Positions 24,199 to 34,829 of a stretch of DNA of 64,000 bases are shown one piece after another. The position numbers and the translations under genes are program-made. The first letter of the stretch is position 1. The number at the start of each line of letters is the position of its first letter. Where the stretch lies: the NCBI RefSeq assembly GCF_014529535.1, contig NW_023503727.1, forward strand, positions 2,356,001-2,420,000, in the 5' to 3' direction. The notes beneath the pieces were generated by a model. It worked only from the letters and a program-made list of their open reading frames with translations, ran no database searches and was not told the origin of the DNA. This DNA comes from Bradysia coprophila (lineage: Eukaryota; Arthropoda; Insecta; Diptera; Sciaridae).

Positions 24199-24268
24199 CC
24201 AAACTCTTGATAGCAGTTTTATTAGTACATTTGGTAAGATAAAGTGTGTATTAGACATAAAAATCAAA

Positions 24269-24984
24269 ATGAAAACCGTCAGTCCCGCAATTCTGGTTGG
24301 TCTTTTAGCAATTGCTACATGGAGTTTATTGATAAATGAGACTATGGCTGCTGGAAATGAAGGTGAATTTACCTCGAAATTTACTTAAGAGCCCTCACCC
24401 CTTGACAATTTTCTAGCCTACATTTGTGCGCAAAGATATTCGTTTTTTGATGATTTCTCTGAACCAAAATCTTTTTTTGAGAAAGTAAAACCATTAAAGC
24501 ATGCAAAGGTTTCTCCATGTGCAATAAGTTATCATCCACAAACCAATTTTTCTCTTAAAAGTAACACATTTTTGCATGCTTTAATGGTTTTAACTTTTCA
24601 ACAAAAGATTTTGGTTCTGAGAAATCATCAAAAAACAAATATTTTTGCGCACAAATGTAGGCTAGAAAATTGCCAAGGGGTGAGCGCTCTTAATTAATTT
24701 TTCAATTGTATGTTCACCATTAGCTTTTTGAACGTACAGTGCCAAAACACACAAGAAGAAGTGTTAGAACCTTAAAAAAATTTACTGAAAAAGAAAAAAA
24801 ATTATTCACAGGAGAGAATTGTGTATTACTTTCAACCAATTTACTTGATGCAACCACTTTATCAGTACCTCTACCTCTGAGTATATGTAAATATAACTGT
24901 GGCTTGCTTGGTCCTTGGGATCCCGATACGGTTGTACTAGGAACTTGTAACGGCGATGGTCTAAAGTGTTGCTTGCTGGGATAA
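24269..24984 (+). CDS. Secreted six-cysteine defensin-like peptide, two exons
   Basis: Exon 1 is 24269-24362 and ends at a GTGAAT donor; exon 2 is 24812-24984 and follows TTATTCACAG. Both junctions are phase 1 and the joined frame gives 88 residues. Residues 1 to about 28 form a signal peptide (MKTVSPAILVGLLAIATWSL then a small-residue end). The mature part has six cysteines at 35, 57, 61, 77, 84 and 85, spaced C-X21-C-X3-C-X15-C-X6-CC. The C-X3-C step fits insect CS-alpha-beta defensins, but the final CC is typical of beta-defensins. A role as an antimicrobial or other secreted peptide is inferred from size, signal and cysteines; I do not recognise the exact family. The intron carries a MITE (24389-24689). 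A strong TATA box suits an inducible or highly expressed gene. No clear AATAAA downstream. Confidence 0.7.
24389..24689. mobile_element. piggyBac-type MITE in the intron of the defensin-like gene
   Basis: 301 bp with ~105-bp inverted ends beginning GAGCCCTCACCCCTTG (right end inverted GAGCGCTCACCCCTTG), flanked by TTAA on both sides (24385-24388 and 24690-24693). TTAA duplication is the mark of piggyBac-like transposition. It fills most of the 449-bp intron, so the ancestral intron would have been about 145 bp. Confidence 0.85.
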
Positions 24985-25109
24985 CAAATTTCAGTTGATT
25001 GAAGAAACGATTTTAAACACATTTTCTGATGTTTTATTGTACGGAATTAGTTTCATCGATTTTTTCACTTAAGACGAATCTACAAGAAGCTAATTTGTAG
25101 CCTAAATGT

Positions 25110-25410
25110 GTGCGAAAAAATTATATATTTTCGATGGTAACTTCCTGTCCCAGTACTTTGTGGAAATGTGCGGGACCATCGTTTTGTGTCAAAAAGTTTT
25201 GGCTTCAAGTAACAATGACAAATGTTTGTGGTGATGTAGCTGACTATGAGAACACTCAGTTTGTGCCAATTTTAGTGAAGTATTACGTTTTCTCGTAGTA
25301 GGTTACAACACCACAAATCTTTATTATTTTTACTCCAAGCCAACACATTCTAACACAAAACGATGGTCTCCCTTTTTGCAGAAGGGCTGCGTATGTGAAG
25401 GTCATCGAAA
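25110..25410. repeat. Diverged inverted-repeat element
   Basis: GGGACCATCGTTTTGTGTCA near 25180 is inverted at 25355-25370, and TATTTTCGATGGTAACTTC near 25126 is inverted, with gaps, at 25400. The centre lies near 25275. Probably an old MITE; the 62-codon frame is chance. Confidence 0.6.
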
Positions 25411-25723
25411 AATATCTCTTAGTCATTTAGTCTAAGTATAATATAATTCAAAGAAAAATTCTTGTTTCTCATTGATCGGCACAATTTTTCTGGATTTTTC
25501 TGTTAAAAAAAACACCTCAGCATAGGATCTTTTTTGATTCTAAAGACTAAATTGATTGGTATATGAAGTAGAAATTCAGACCACTTCCAACTATTTCGTC
25601 ATTTAGTATTTAATCTCAGTCAAGAAAAAACCCTTAAGGGTAAAATGTGACGCAAGTCTTTCAATCTTTACTTAACTGATATCGTTTTTGGTGACGACGT
25701 GTGAAAAAAATGAGGTAATAGAC
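25411..25723. other. Gene-free; family C fragment
   Basis: GTGACGCAAGTC and ACTGATATCG blocks at 25635-25700 match family C. Nothing else seen. Confidence 0.5.
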
Positions 25724-26658
25724 AACGTCAGATTTTTTTACCGCTAAATGCCACACACTAACGCTAACGCTAAATCCGTACGTTAATGGCAAATGCCGAC
25801 GATTAAGGCAACATTAATGAGTTTGTTGACGCCATGTTTCTTTTAAATTTAACATCTGTGAGGCCAGCAATATCAGGCACTTTTTCATCTCTGAATATAT
25901 CAGCAATCGCTGTTTGAAATTTAAAAATTAATTCATTGCCATAATTCTAAGTAGTGCAGTTGATAAGGACCATTTATACGAGAACGTTTACACTCGTATA
26001 AAAGCTGGGCTACCTCTCTAAAAGTTTATTTTTCTCATTGCAAAGCAGGTAAAATTATCATTAAGTAACCTGCTGATAATTTTACCTACTTTACAATGAG
26101 AAAAGTTAACTTTTAGAGAGAGCCCAGCTTTTATACGAGTGTAAACGTTCTCGTATAAATGGTCCTTATCAACTACACTAAAGATCCATTAACTTGAGAA
26201 TGGTCATTTATTTGCAAGAAATTTGCAAAAATTAAAAATTTATTTATGAAATATGGATACATGGTCGGCCATTTTGATGTAAAACTAAAGAATCAAATGC
26301 AGTGCAAGATGGAATAGAATCAATTCGAACTGGAATCAAAAATGGCGGACCATGTATCCATATTTCATAAATAAATTTTTAATTTTTGTAAATTTCTTGC
26401 AAATAAATGACGAATCTCAAATTAATGGACCTTAGAATTATGGCAATGAATTAATTTTGAAATTTCAAACAGCGATTGCTGATATATTCAGAGATGAAAA
26501 AGTGCCTGATATTGCTGGCCTCACAGATGTTAAATTTAAAAGCAACATGGCGTCAACTAACTCATTAATGTTGCCTTAATCGTCGGCATTTGCCATTAAC
26601 GTACGGATTTAGCGTTAGCGTTAGTGTTTGGCATTTAGCGGTAAAAAAATCTGACGTT
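25724..26658. mobile_element. Large palindromic element with nested MITE
   Basis: AACGTCAGATTTTTTTACCG at the left is inverted at the right end. The outer arms are 25724-25950 and 26432-26658 and continue inwards as 26181-26300 against 26310-26431. In total the arms are about 320 bp each and well conserved. A second palindrome (25954-26178) is inserted in the left arm only. Non-coding; a transcript would make a long double-stranded RNA. Confidence 0.85.
25954..26178. mobile_element. MITE nested in the left arm of the palindrome
   Basis: 225 bp; ends GTGCAGTTGATAAGGACC and its inverted copy with one change; arms ~100 bp. TA lies at 25952-25953 and 26179-26180. A 3-bp TAA duplication is also possible. 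The other palindrome arm lacks it and gives the empty-site sequence. Confidence 0.8.
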
Positions 26659-27080
26659 CTCTGTACATTTCGTACCTAGGACTATTCGATTTTACACCTC
26701 GCCTTCGGCTCTGTCTGGAAACCTCTCACACGCTAAAAAAGACTTTTAGTCCGTGGTACGAATAGTATTTTTCATTTTAGAGGGAGAATTTCGGGTCCTA
26801 CCTACGTATGAAAAAATGTATTGCATGGTGGCTCGTAGGTGGCGTGGATGTGGTCGAGTATTGTAACGTTTTCCAAATCGAAAGATGTTCTTTGGTTACG
26901 GCATGTGCTATACGTTTTAATGAAAAAATATTCTAACCCCTCCTACGTTTAAGAAAAGAAAAAGAAAAAAAATCTTTTTGCGGATATGGTGATGCGATGT
27001 TATAGTTTCTATTTAAACATCTGATATGAGAAGAAGCTTTTTTGTAAATCTTGAATGAGAAACAGAAATTATTTTTTTTT
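26659..27080. other. Gene-free; TTCG hairpin
   Basis: 26665-26775 has GTACCTAGGACTA and TAGTCCGTGGTACG as inverted ends around CACCTCGCCTTCGGCTCTG. The rest shows no signal. Confidence 0.5.
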
Positions 27081-27087
27081 TATTTAT

Positions 27088-27150
27088 CTGACGAGATTTG
27101 AACCCGGAACCTCCTGAACTTCAGTCTACGATCTTACCACTGCTGCAATC
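27088..27150 (-). repeat. tRNA-like SINE head or tRNA pseudogene
   Basis: On the minus strand it reads GCAGCAGTGGTAAGATCG (A-box-like), then about 30 nt, then GGTTCCGGGTTCAAATCTCG (B box close to GGTTCRANTCC). The spacing fits a pol III internal promoter. The stems are too imperfect for a working tRNA, and GATGGTAAGATCG recurs at 27245, so a tRNA-derived SINE is likelier. Confidence 0.6.
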
Positions 27151-28190
27151 TGTTCTTAATCCCAACGTGGCTTATTGTGAATCGGTGTTTCAAAGAAACT
27201 AATTCCTCGTGAGGTTAAAATTGGGATTAAAATGCAAATTGCAAGATGGTAAGATCGTCACTTCAAACCTCACTATTTTTTCATGATTTTCATTTTTATC
27301 TATAGTTTTCTCAGGAATAGTTCACGGCTAAAAGTGACCTTCCTGCAATTTCTATACTATCTTTGTAGTGTCTACATTAATTTAATGATTTATTCAAACT
27401 GGCAGTATCTTTTTAAACCGACTAAAAAATTTTATTTTTAGCCTGGTATCGCAAGGCAGAATAAAGCATCGGTAGTCCGAGTCCCATTGAAACATTTTCA
27501 GACCAAATTAATGTATCTTTCAACTAAATTTTCTCACATAACCATATCTCCTTGTTCGTAAATCGTGTGTTCGAACCAAATTAACACAAAAGTGTGATTT
27601 CAAGACAATCAAATTATGGACGGAAAATTACAAACAACAGTATCATCGTTCAATTCCCAATATTATTGTTTAGTCCTACTTTTAATCCCTGAAGGAATTA
27701 CATTTTTTCAATTTCTAGCTAAATCTAGCTTCTCTAATTAAAAATCTAATCCTGAAAGAATTACTTTTTGAAAGTAATCCCATTGGAGGTAAAAATTGAA
27801 ATCCCATTTTTTATCTGTGCTTGATGATCAAACTTTGATCCAAATCGTAAGTACGAAAATTTGATACGAAACGTTTTGCACGGTGATTCGAATTGTTGAT
27901 ATAAATTTATCACGTGATTCTTGCAGTCAATAGAAATTCTCTACGCTACGACACCAAAGAGTTTAAGACATTCGGTGAGCACACATTTTCTATATAATGC
28001 TGCCCAGAGATGGAAAGTTACCGGTAATTTATTTGTTTTCGGTAATATAACGTAAAATTACAGAAATATTACCGAAACCTTAAATTATCAATGTTACCGA
28101 TGTTTCGGTAATATTATGTAAATAACCGTCATTAGATTACAGGATGGACCACATAAATGACCAATTATTAATATAAGTTTGCGGGTCCGA
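27151..28190. other. Gene-free stretch
   Basis: No gene seen. 27690-27800 is related to the CAGGGATTA inverted repeat at 8800-8885. 28030-28120 is an AT-rich stretch of repeated GGTAATATTA-like motifs. Confidence 0.45.
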
Positions 28191-28290
28191 GCAGAGCGAT
28201 GCGCCCTCTTTTTTTGCGCGTGCAACTCTTTTGCTCCCTCTTTTTTCCGCGTGCAACTCTTTTGCAACTCTTTTGCAACTCTTTTCAGTG
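28191..28290. repeat. GCAACTCTTTT minisatellite
   Basis: Five copies of GCAACTCTTTT-like units, some preceded by GCGCGT or CCGCGT, with pyrimidine tracts between. 28185-28205 contains a GAGCAGAGCGATGCGCC hairpin-like segment. Confidence 0.8.
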
Positions 28291-28575
28291 CGGTCCCCCT
28301 CGAGTAAAAGTTACTTTTACTCTGCCGTGATGTTGTCAATTGAAATATCAACTCTGGATTTTTCTACCAGTTTTTTTTTTTTGTGTTTGTTTCGATTTAT
28401 TGAACGAGATAACCAGCCTGAAATAGGTGATATGACAAATTTTGTGATTGATAAAAACTTTTAAAGATAATGCCAGCTGGGAAGTAAATGCCGCAGTTCT
28501 TTTTGTCGTGTAATTATCACTTAGCTTTCTGCTTTCACTGACAAAAGCAACGAAAATACGAGTTTGTTTAGAATA

Positions 28576-28904
28576 ATGGGAACAGCGACGTCAAAAAACG
28601 ATGAATCAGTAATTGAAAACGTAAAAAATGATGAAAGTGATGCACCGACAGAAGAAGACCGAAATGCATATAAAGGTGATAACAACGTTGGTGATAACCA
28701 AGATAGCAAAGATCCAGTAATTGAAGAAGAAATCATACCCACAGAAGGAATTCAAGTGCGAAGTTTCATAGGAGCTCCTATTGTAAGTTGACTGTTTTTT
28801 TTTTCAATTTTCAATATGATGAAAGACATCATGGTATTATCGTTCAGGTATGTCCACCAGGTTACAAAATGGATGCTAAGGGAAGGTGCCGCAAAGTCCA
28901 GTGA
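28576..28904 (+). CDS. 87-residue protein with C-terminal CPPGY...GRC motif, two exons
   Basis: Exon 1 is 28576-28782 (69 codons, GTAAGT donor); exon 2 is 28848-28904 (after TCGTTCAG), phase 0, and the intron is 65 bp. AATAAA follows at 28948. The first 60 residues are acidic and polar (many D, E, N). The end reads VCPPGYKMDAKGRCRKVQ, with two cysteines that could pair; similar CPxG...GxC tails occur in small secreted insect peptides. The visible start, MGTATSKN, is not a signal peptide and fits an N-myristoylation site (Gly2, Ser6). A further 5' exon with a signal is possible, since the frame stays open upstream to 28525. I do not recognise the family. Gene status rests on matched splice sites, phase and polyadenylation signal. 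Confidence 0.65.
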
Positions 28905-28947
28905 ATTTTTATGATGAATGTGGTTCAGTGTAGTTCTATTTTCATTG

Positions 28948-28953
28948 AATAAA
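28948..28953 (+). terminator. Polyadenylation signal of the 28576 gene
   Basis: AATAAA 44 bp after the stop codon. Confidence 0.7.
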
Positions 28954-28959
28954 TTATTG

Positions 28960-29817
28960 TCGTGCTAGATATAATCTCAACCAAATGTGTGTGTTATACT
29001 ACCTCATATTTCTTATCGATGCGACAAAAATATTTTGTATCCCTAATGGTCGATAGCTAGAAGTTCGGGTATTTATTTATGATACAATCAACTTTATCTC
29101 CATTTGTGTGCAAACAAAAATGACGCACCAAACACGTGCAAAATCAAAACTGTTCCGTTGGAAAGGAATTTTCGAATATAGTATCTACGCAAGTAGAGAG
29201 AATTATTTGTGTATGCGTTAAGTTACTTAACTTAAGTACGAGTACGAAATAGTTATTTTCCCAACGCATGACAAGAGGATTTTTTAGCGAATAAGAGAGG
29301 TTTTAAGCATAAGCCAGAAGCAAGTTTTGTGAATCGAATTCGCTAAAATAAGGTCACTTAAAGGAACAACGTTTTATCTAACTGTATCGGAAGTTAACGA
29401 CGCTAGAACAAAATGGGTACGCGATATCTCTCCTTATAACTCAACAATGTCAAAAAAAATGCAATTTTCGATGTGAAAATAACGAAATTTTGACTTAGAC
29501 GCCAAAAGATATGATATTCTCATCCACAAAAGTTCTGAAATGAACGAAATCGAACGAAATCCATTCACACCATTAAACAACATGCACACGAAACTCTCGG
29601 CGTCGGTTTTTACCATCGATATAATATACTGTAGATAATGAGTCACGAAGAACGTAATTCCGGAAATGTAGCACACATACAAGTGCAAAAAATACGAATC
29701 ACAACACAAAACGAAGAGAAAAAGGAAATTGAGAAATGAATAGTTTCAATTATTTTCAAATATTTGTATGACATTATTTCGTGCGCTTGCTCAAAACGTA
29801 AGTCACGTTACACATAC
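28960..29817. other. Gene-free stretch
   Basis: No supported gene. 29606-29642 (ACCATCGATATAATATAC) is inverted at 30036-30072, flanking the dispersed repeat at 29820, and may be the ends of an old element. Confidence 0.45.
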
Positions 29818-29819
29818 AT

Positions 29820-30036
29820 AAGTTCGATGCCAATGACATCTTTTTTTAAAATGGTTGACTACGATTTACTTGTATTTCACAAAAATATTTTCGCTATCTC
29901 ACAACAGATGGCCCGACTTTCTATTCCATTTTTTGCTTTCAACGAATGGATGAGATGGCGTTTGTATAACTTTCGTGCCACCGCACATCTGATTCGGTTA
30001 TATGTAGCATTACCTCCTCACTATATTTACCTTGGA
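29820..30036. repeat. 217-bp dispersed repeat (copy 1)
   Basis: Nearly identical to 46468-46684: AAGTTCGATGCCAATGACAT through ACTATATTTACCTTG, with a handful of substitutions and two small indels. It has no inverted ends that I can see. Such similarity suggests recent movement or gene conversion. The 107-codon frame over it is not kept in the other copy. Confidence 0.85.
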
Positions 30037-30072
30037 CATTACCTATCTACCCTATATTATATCGATGGTTTT

Positions 30073-30965
30073 TACTCGATTATATAATGTCTCAGTTATA
30101 GCAGAAGGAATCAAATACGCAAATATCGACACGAATAGATCGGGCGCATTTAGAAGCTTTGCAATTTTCCCAGAGCACAAATGTCGAGTAAACCGACCTC
30201 TCAACTTTTGGACAGTACATCCAACATAAGTCAATTACGAACTTTTGCTGCCGATGAAATAGTAAATCAATCGGTACCCGCCGACATTATCCTTCCCATT
30301 TAACCATGCCAATGCCTCAAAGTGAGTTATTTGGCACACAACACCATATACGCTACTGAGACATTACAATGAGCTCGAGTATACTTAAATCTACAATCGA
30401 AAAATCAATCAAATAATCTATGATCTGTTTTGTTTCATCGGGTCCTTTTTCTCATTGGATTTCAGAGATTCTTCTCACAATCGTTTTATTTCCACATTCT
30501 GCGAAACGCCGTAGAATTGAAAAGTTCTCCGACGTTTCTATAGAGTGTTTAAGTGAGATAGATGTCGAAACGAGAATCTATTGTTCCATCTCGGGATCTC
30601 CTGTCAGATTCTTTTGTATTATCAATGACAGCAGACCTCGAGTTGATTTTCCATCTCGCTCTACTTAAACACCGTTTACTTTCCCATTTACCAATTACCT
30701 TTATCAAGAAGATGAAAATGAAAGAATCTTTTCATATCATTTCGATTTAGTCAAAAACATAGATGTCTCACACCTGTTTCATAAATTTCCTTTCATTTCC
30801 CTCAACATGATAGTGTCTTCATGACATGTGTTCATCTCTCGAAGAAGAAAGAAAATCTAACTCGAGTGATTCGCTTTACTGGCTCTGATCTGGCAGCAAA
30901 ACCATATATGAATAAGAGATATGTAGGACATGTAGAAGAAAAACACAGGCCAAAAAACCTCAGTT
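30073..30965. other. Gene-free stretch
   Basis: Frames of 60-82 codons only; no domain, no repeat recognised. Confidence 0.45.
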
Positions 30966-30973
30966 GGTCAATC

Positions 30974-31831
30974 CAGGGCCTATTTTTGAAACTTAGTTCT
31001 TAAAGTTCCGAAAAGTTCCTAAAGTTCTTAAAGTTCCAAAAAGTTCTTAAAGTTCCAAAATGTTCTTAAAGTTCTTAAAATTCTTAAAAGTTCCTAAAAG
31101 TTCTCAAATTTTTGGATCGAAATCGTAAACCCATGCCACAAACCTACAAATTCGTACAAATTATATATTGCCTATATTTCGTACAAATCGTATGAAAAAC
31201 TTTTAAGAGACTTATTCGCGAAATCTTCGACTGGTTTTTATGGAGTCAATCCTGATTCCATATAAACCGGTCGAAAATTTCGCGAATTGACTATTAAGAT
31301 TAATTTATTATATTTTCTTAATCTGATTTACATAACTCTTAAGATGGTATGTACATCACTCATATTGTGTGGCACAGGCATATGGATTCAATTATCGATT
31401 TGAATTTCAGTTCAGCGTTAGAATTAGTAAAGAGGCGCAAATCTCTTCTAAGAAAAAGTAAAATGATCACATCATTGCATAGGGAACTTATAATTGAAAA
31501 TATTTTCTTACTTTAACTCGTAGCCGCCAGTATGTCTCGCAAGAAGTACAAACGCGTCTCGAATTCTACCACTAATTTGAGAACTTTTTAGAACTTTAAG
31601 AACTTTTTAGAACTTTAAGAACTTCAGGAACTTTTCGGAACTTTAAGAACTTTTCCGAACTTTAAAAACTTTTAGGAACTTTAAGAACTAATTTCTCAAA
31701 AATTGGTACTGATGACCCAATACTCAAAAAGTTCTTAAAAAGTTCTTAAAAAGTTCTTAAAAGTTCATAAAGTTCCTGAAGTTTCTAAAGTTCTTAAAAG
31801 TTCCTTAAAAAGTTCGCAAAAATAGGCCCTG
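30974..31831. mobile_element. Non-autonomous hAT element with AGTTCTTAA subterminal arrays
   Basis: 858 bp, ends CAGGGCCTATTTTTG and inverted, flanked by a perfect 8-bp duplication GGTCAATC (30966-30973 and 31832-31839). The 8-bp duplication and CAGGG tip are typical of hAT transposons. Behind each end lie 8-15 copies of AAGTTC(C/T)TAAA-like units in opposite orientations (30998-31110 and 31578-31815). A small palindrome (TTCGCGAAATCTTCGACTGG) is at 31212-31288. No transposase. Confidence 0.9.
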
Positions 31832-31839
31832 GGTCAATC

Positions 31840-33480
31840 AGTGTGTGTTCCTAGCTAGTGTTCCTTGATAAATTTCATAGTTAAATGTAAATACGCTAGA
31901 TGACGCTAGATTGTCCCCATACAACAGTAGCTCATAATCAGTCTTACCAACACAGGTTTTTTTTGAGCCCCGAATATTCAACTTTGTCGCATATGTCACT
32001 CTTTCATATATGGCACAACTTCGCTCTTGTTGGAATATTATCTATTTTCTTCCCTCGATAAACAAATGACTAAATCGCTTGTGAAGTGTCGCAGCAAAAT
32101 CTAAGGGTTGATAAGATGTTTATACCTGACTTCCCCAATGATTTTCGGGTTGAAATCAATGACTATGGAGTCGTTATCTAACTTTCCTCGACTGACTGAC
32201 CGACTACCGTATGTATTCGTTATATCATTTATTTAACTTCAATCACTTTCTATATGCTGAAGCTCAAATGCAACTAATTATTAGAGGTATTTTTACTTGA
32301 CAATACCAGCATCGAGCACAACATCGTTTTTTGTCATACGACACACAAAAAGGACAAATTTCTTAAAAGTTCTGCTCAATGCATTACAAGTTAAGTTTAA
32401 AAGAAAAATATTAATTTACCGGTGCAACCTTTTGTTTGAAGCAAAACTTCTTTTTTTAACTTTATGAGTCAAAGGAACTCCTCTGCTTTCAGAAGGAATG
32501 ACCATATCTCATATTGCAGTGAAATATAAGTCAAACTTTAACTACACATATGACATACTTGAACTAAGAAGTAGAAGAGACTCATTCTTCCATGGAACAT
32601 TTCGCTTTTACCTGCAAAAGAAAATTGATGTTTTCGCTCAGTTATTCTGGTCACGAACGACTGTCGCAGTACGGCTCAACATAGAGCACAGTCCTGGCTT
32701 TTATATTCCATTGTCTTTTCGGTATTTTTTGTCGTTCTGTATGCTTTCGCCGGTTCAGGGTTATTATTGTACAAAATATATAGAATTTTCCTTCTACTTT
32801 TCTGAGTCGTTTTTTTTATTTGTGAAATTTCATACATCCACCTTACATTTTGAGAACGATATAATACATGAGACGAGTGTATTTTTTGTATGGTCTGTTC
32901 ATACAAATAGACTTTTGTGTGTGATATGTATTTAAGTATGAAGACGTTCCCATATAATATTATGGAATGGTAACCGAACATGGGAAAAATTGTGCTTTAA
33001 AAAGAGATGGGTGGAAGATGAGAAATTATATTAGAACTGTCGTCGTTATAATTAAAAAAGTTATATTAGAGAGAGGAAAACTTAATCAAGACAAAGTGTA
33101 CGTGCTCGAAAAATATACCTACTTACGGTGGCGGTGTGGTGGGTATCTATCTCTCGGCTGTTATTTTTCGTCAGTTTGTTATGATATGACTTTTTTGTGT
33201 ACTTTACAAGATTGGTTTGACGATGTGATGATATATGGAAGACAAATGGTTTCCTTTTATGTGAATAAAAGAAGTTTCTTTCATGATTTAAACAGAACTT
33301 TTACGTTATTCTGCTATGCGAATAGTGCTAGGGGCTTTGTGTTCGGTAAATTATAACGGAGCCAATCTGAGTACAATGGAATTCGATTAATTAGCCATTC
33401 ACGTTAAGTGGATGGGTTGTGAAAGATTTCAAACGGTCAATATAAAATCGTTTGAAGGCAGTTATCATGAAGTTATTGAT
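31840..33480. other. Gene-free stretch with two weak frames
   Basis: Frames at 32498-32935 (145 codons) and 32967-33356 (129 codons) are the longest. Both are rich in F, Y, I and K as expected from AT-rich DNA, have no domain or signal, and are not joined by plausible splice sites. I do not call them genes. Confidence 0.4.
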
Positions 33481-33484
33481 TTTG

Positions 33485-33640
33485 CGGCCCAAATTGATAC
33501 GTTGAGGCGCAGAATGCGTCACCAAAACTGATATCAAATGTTTTGGACGTTTGATTTTTACTACACTAGCGTCACCTTTTCCTCTTTGAGGTTTTTGTGG
33601 GATATCAGTTTTGGAAGTTTTGGGTAATACATAGAGTCAA
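33485..33640. repeat. Family C fragment
   Basis: GGCGCAGAATGCGTCACCAA and ACTGATATC blocks match 6310-6610 in reverse orientation. Confidence 0.55.
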
Positions 33641-33904
33641 GCAAGCTCTACAAGTGACAATTTATCCCAAGTCTACATACCGTACAATTACAGTGGGATT
33701 TTTTTGGTGCGGAACATTTTGAGACATTTTCGAATTTTAACAGTCATCGAAGTTCCCAGTCAATTAAGTTGTTTCCACTTATGATATTTTGCGCCAAGTT
33801 ATCAAACACTGGAAATCACTTAATGCACTGGGTGCGTCGATGGACATTAAAACTCTGATAAATGATCTAAAATTGTGTTTTCTTAAGTTGAACATGCAGT
33901 AAAT

Positions 33905-34395
33905 GTACAAGTGACACTTTATCCCAACTCTTTACATGCCATATAGCCGGAAATATCTCAAAAATACGAAATTTCAAGATGGCCGCCATTTTCTGGAAAT
34001 ATCGATAAAAGTTTTCCACCAACGAAACTGTACAAACGATACTTTATCCCAACTCTCTACATGCCGTATAGCCGAAAATATTTCAGAAATACGAAATTTC
34101 AAGATGGCCGCAATTTTCTTGAAATCTAGAAAAAAAAGTTTTTCGCAATCGAAACTGTACAAGTGACACTTTGTCCCAACTATCTACATGCCGTATAGCC
34201 GAAAATATCTAAAAAATACGAAATTTCAAGATGGCCGCTATTTTCTTGAAATGCCGGAAAAAGTTATCCGTCAACGAAACTCTATGATTATCAATTTACT
34301 GCAACTATGTATGTGCCATATAGGCCTAAATACAATAAATACAAAAAATTCAAAGAATTTCCAAGATGGCTGCTTTCCACCATTTTGTTGGACAT
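33905..34395. repeat. Tandem repeat, ~127-bp unit, about four copies
   Basis: Units begin near 33905, 34035, 34160 and 34285: GTGACACTTTATCCCAACTC, ACATGCCGTATAGCCGAAAA, AAATTTCAAGATGGCCGC. Overlapping 62-76-codon frames come from the repeat. Confidence 0.85.
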
Positions 34396-34616
34396 TCTAA
34401 CCCTAAAACAAATTCCACATTGAAACCTGAAACCTGAAATTCCAAAATGATCCAAAAATTTTGCGAACAAACAAATCTTTCAAATTCATAATTTCGCGCA
34501 CATTTTATATGAAGCACGGCAACACTGATCTACTACACAATCATTATAATAGAAATGTAGCTGTCATATTTTGTCATATGAATGAAATAATGGCTTTCAT
34601 ATAAGTGTGTTTTAAG

Positions 34617-34821
34617 CAATGAAAGTAGATAAGTAGGTATGGCCAGTCCATACAAGTCGGAGCACATACGGATTTGCATGGCGCCACCTCAAACGAACTT
34701 ATTTCTAGTGGAAATTTGCACTAGAAATGAGTTCGTTTGAGGTGGTGCCATGCAAATCCATATGTGCTCCAGCTAGAACAAATTTGAACGTTTGGCCATA
34801 CCTATCTATTTACTTTCATTG
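34617..34821. mobile_element. MITE with 8-bp target duplication
   Basis: 205 bp, ends CAATGAAAGTA and inverted, with near-perfect inner arms (GCACATACGGATTTGCATGG and GAACTTATTTCTAGTG). GTTTTAAG lies on both sides (34609-34616 and 34822-34829). The 8-bp duplication points to a hAT-type mover. Confidence 0.85.
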
Positions 34822-34829
34822 GTTTTAAG

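Noticed and set aside
23771..24202. 143-codon minus-strand frame
   Set aside because: No domain; it overlaps the promoter and leader of the defensin-like gene and has chance-like composition.
27088..27150. Functional tRNA gene
   Set aside because: Acceptor and anticodon stems do not pair properly; only the promoter boxes are good.
32498..33356. Two adjacent frames of 145 and 129 codons
   Set aside because: Rich in F, Y, I and K from AT-rich DNA, no domain, no signal, and no splice sites joining them in frame.
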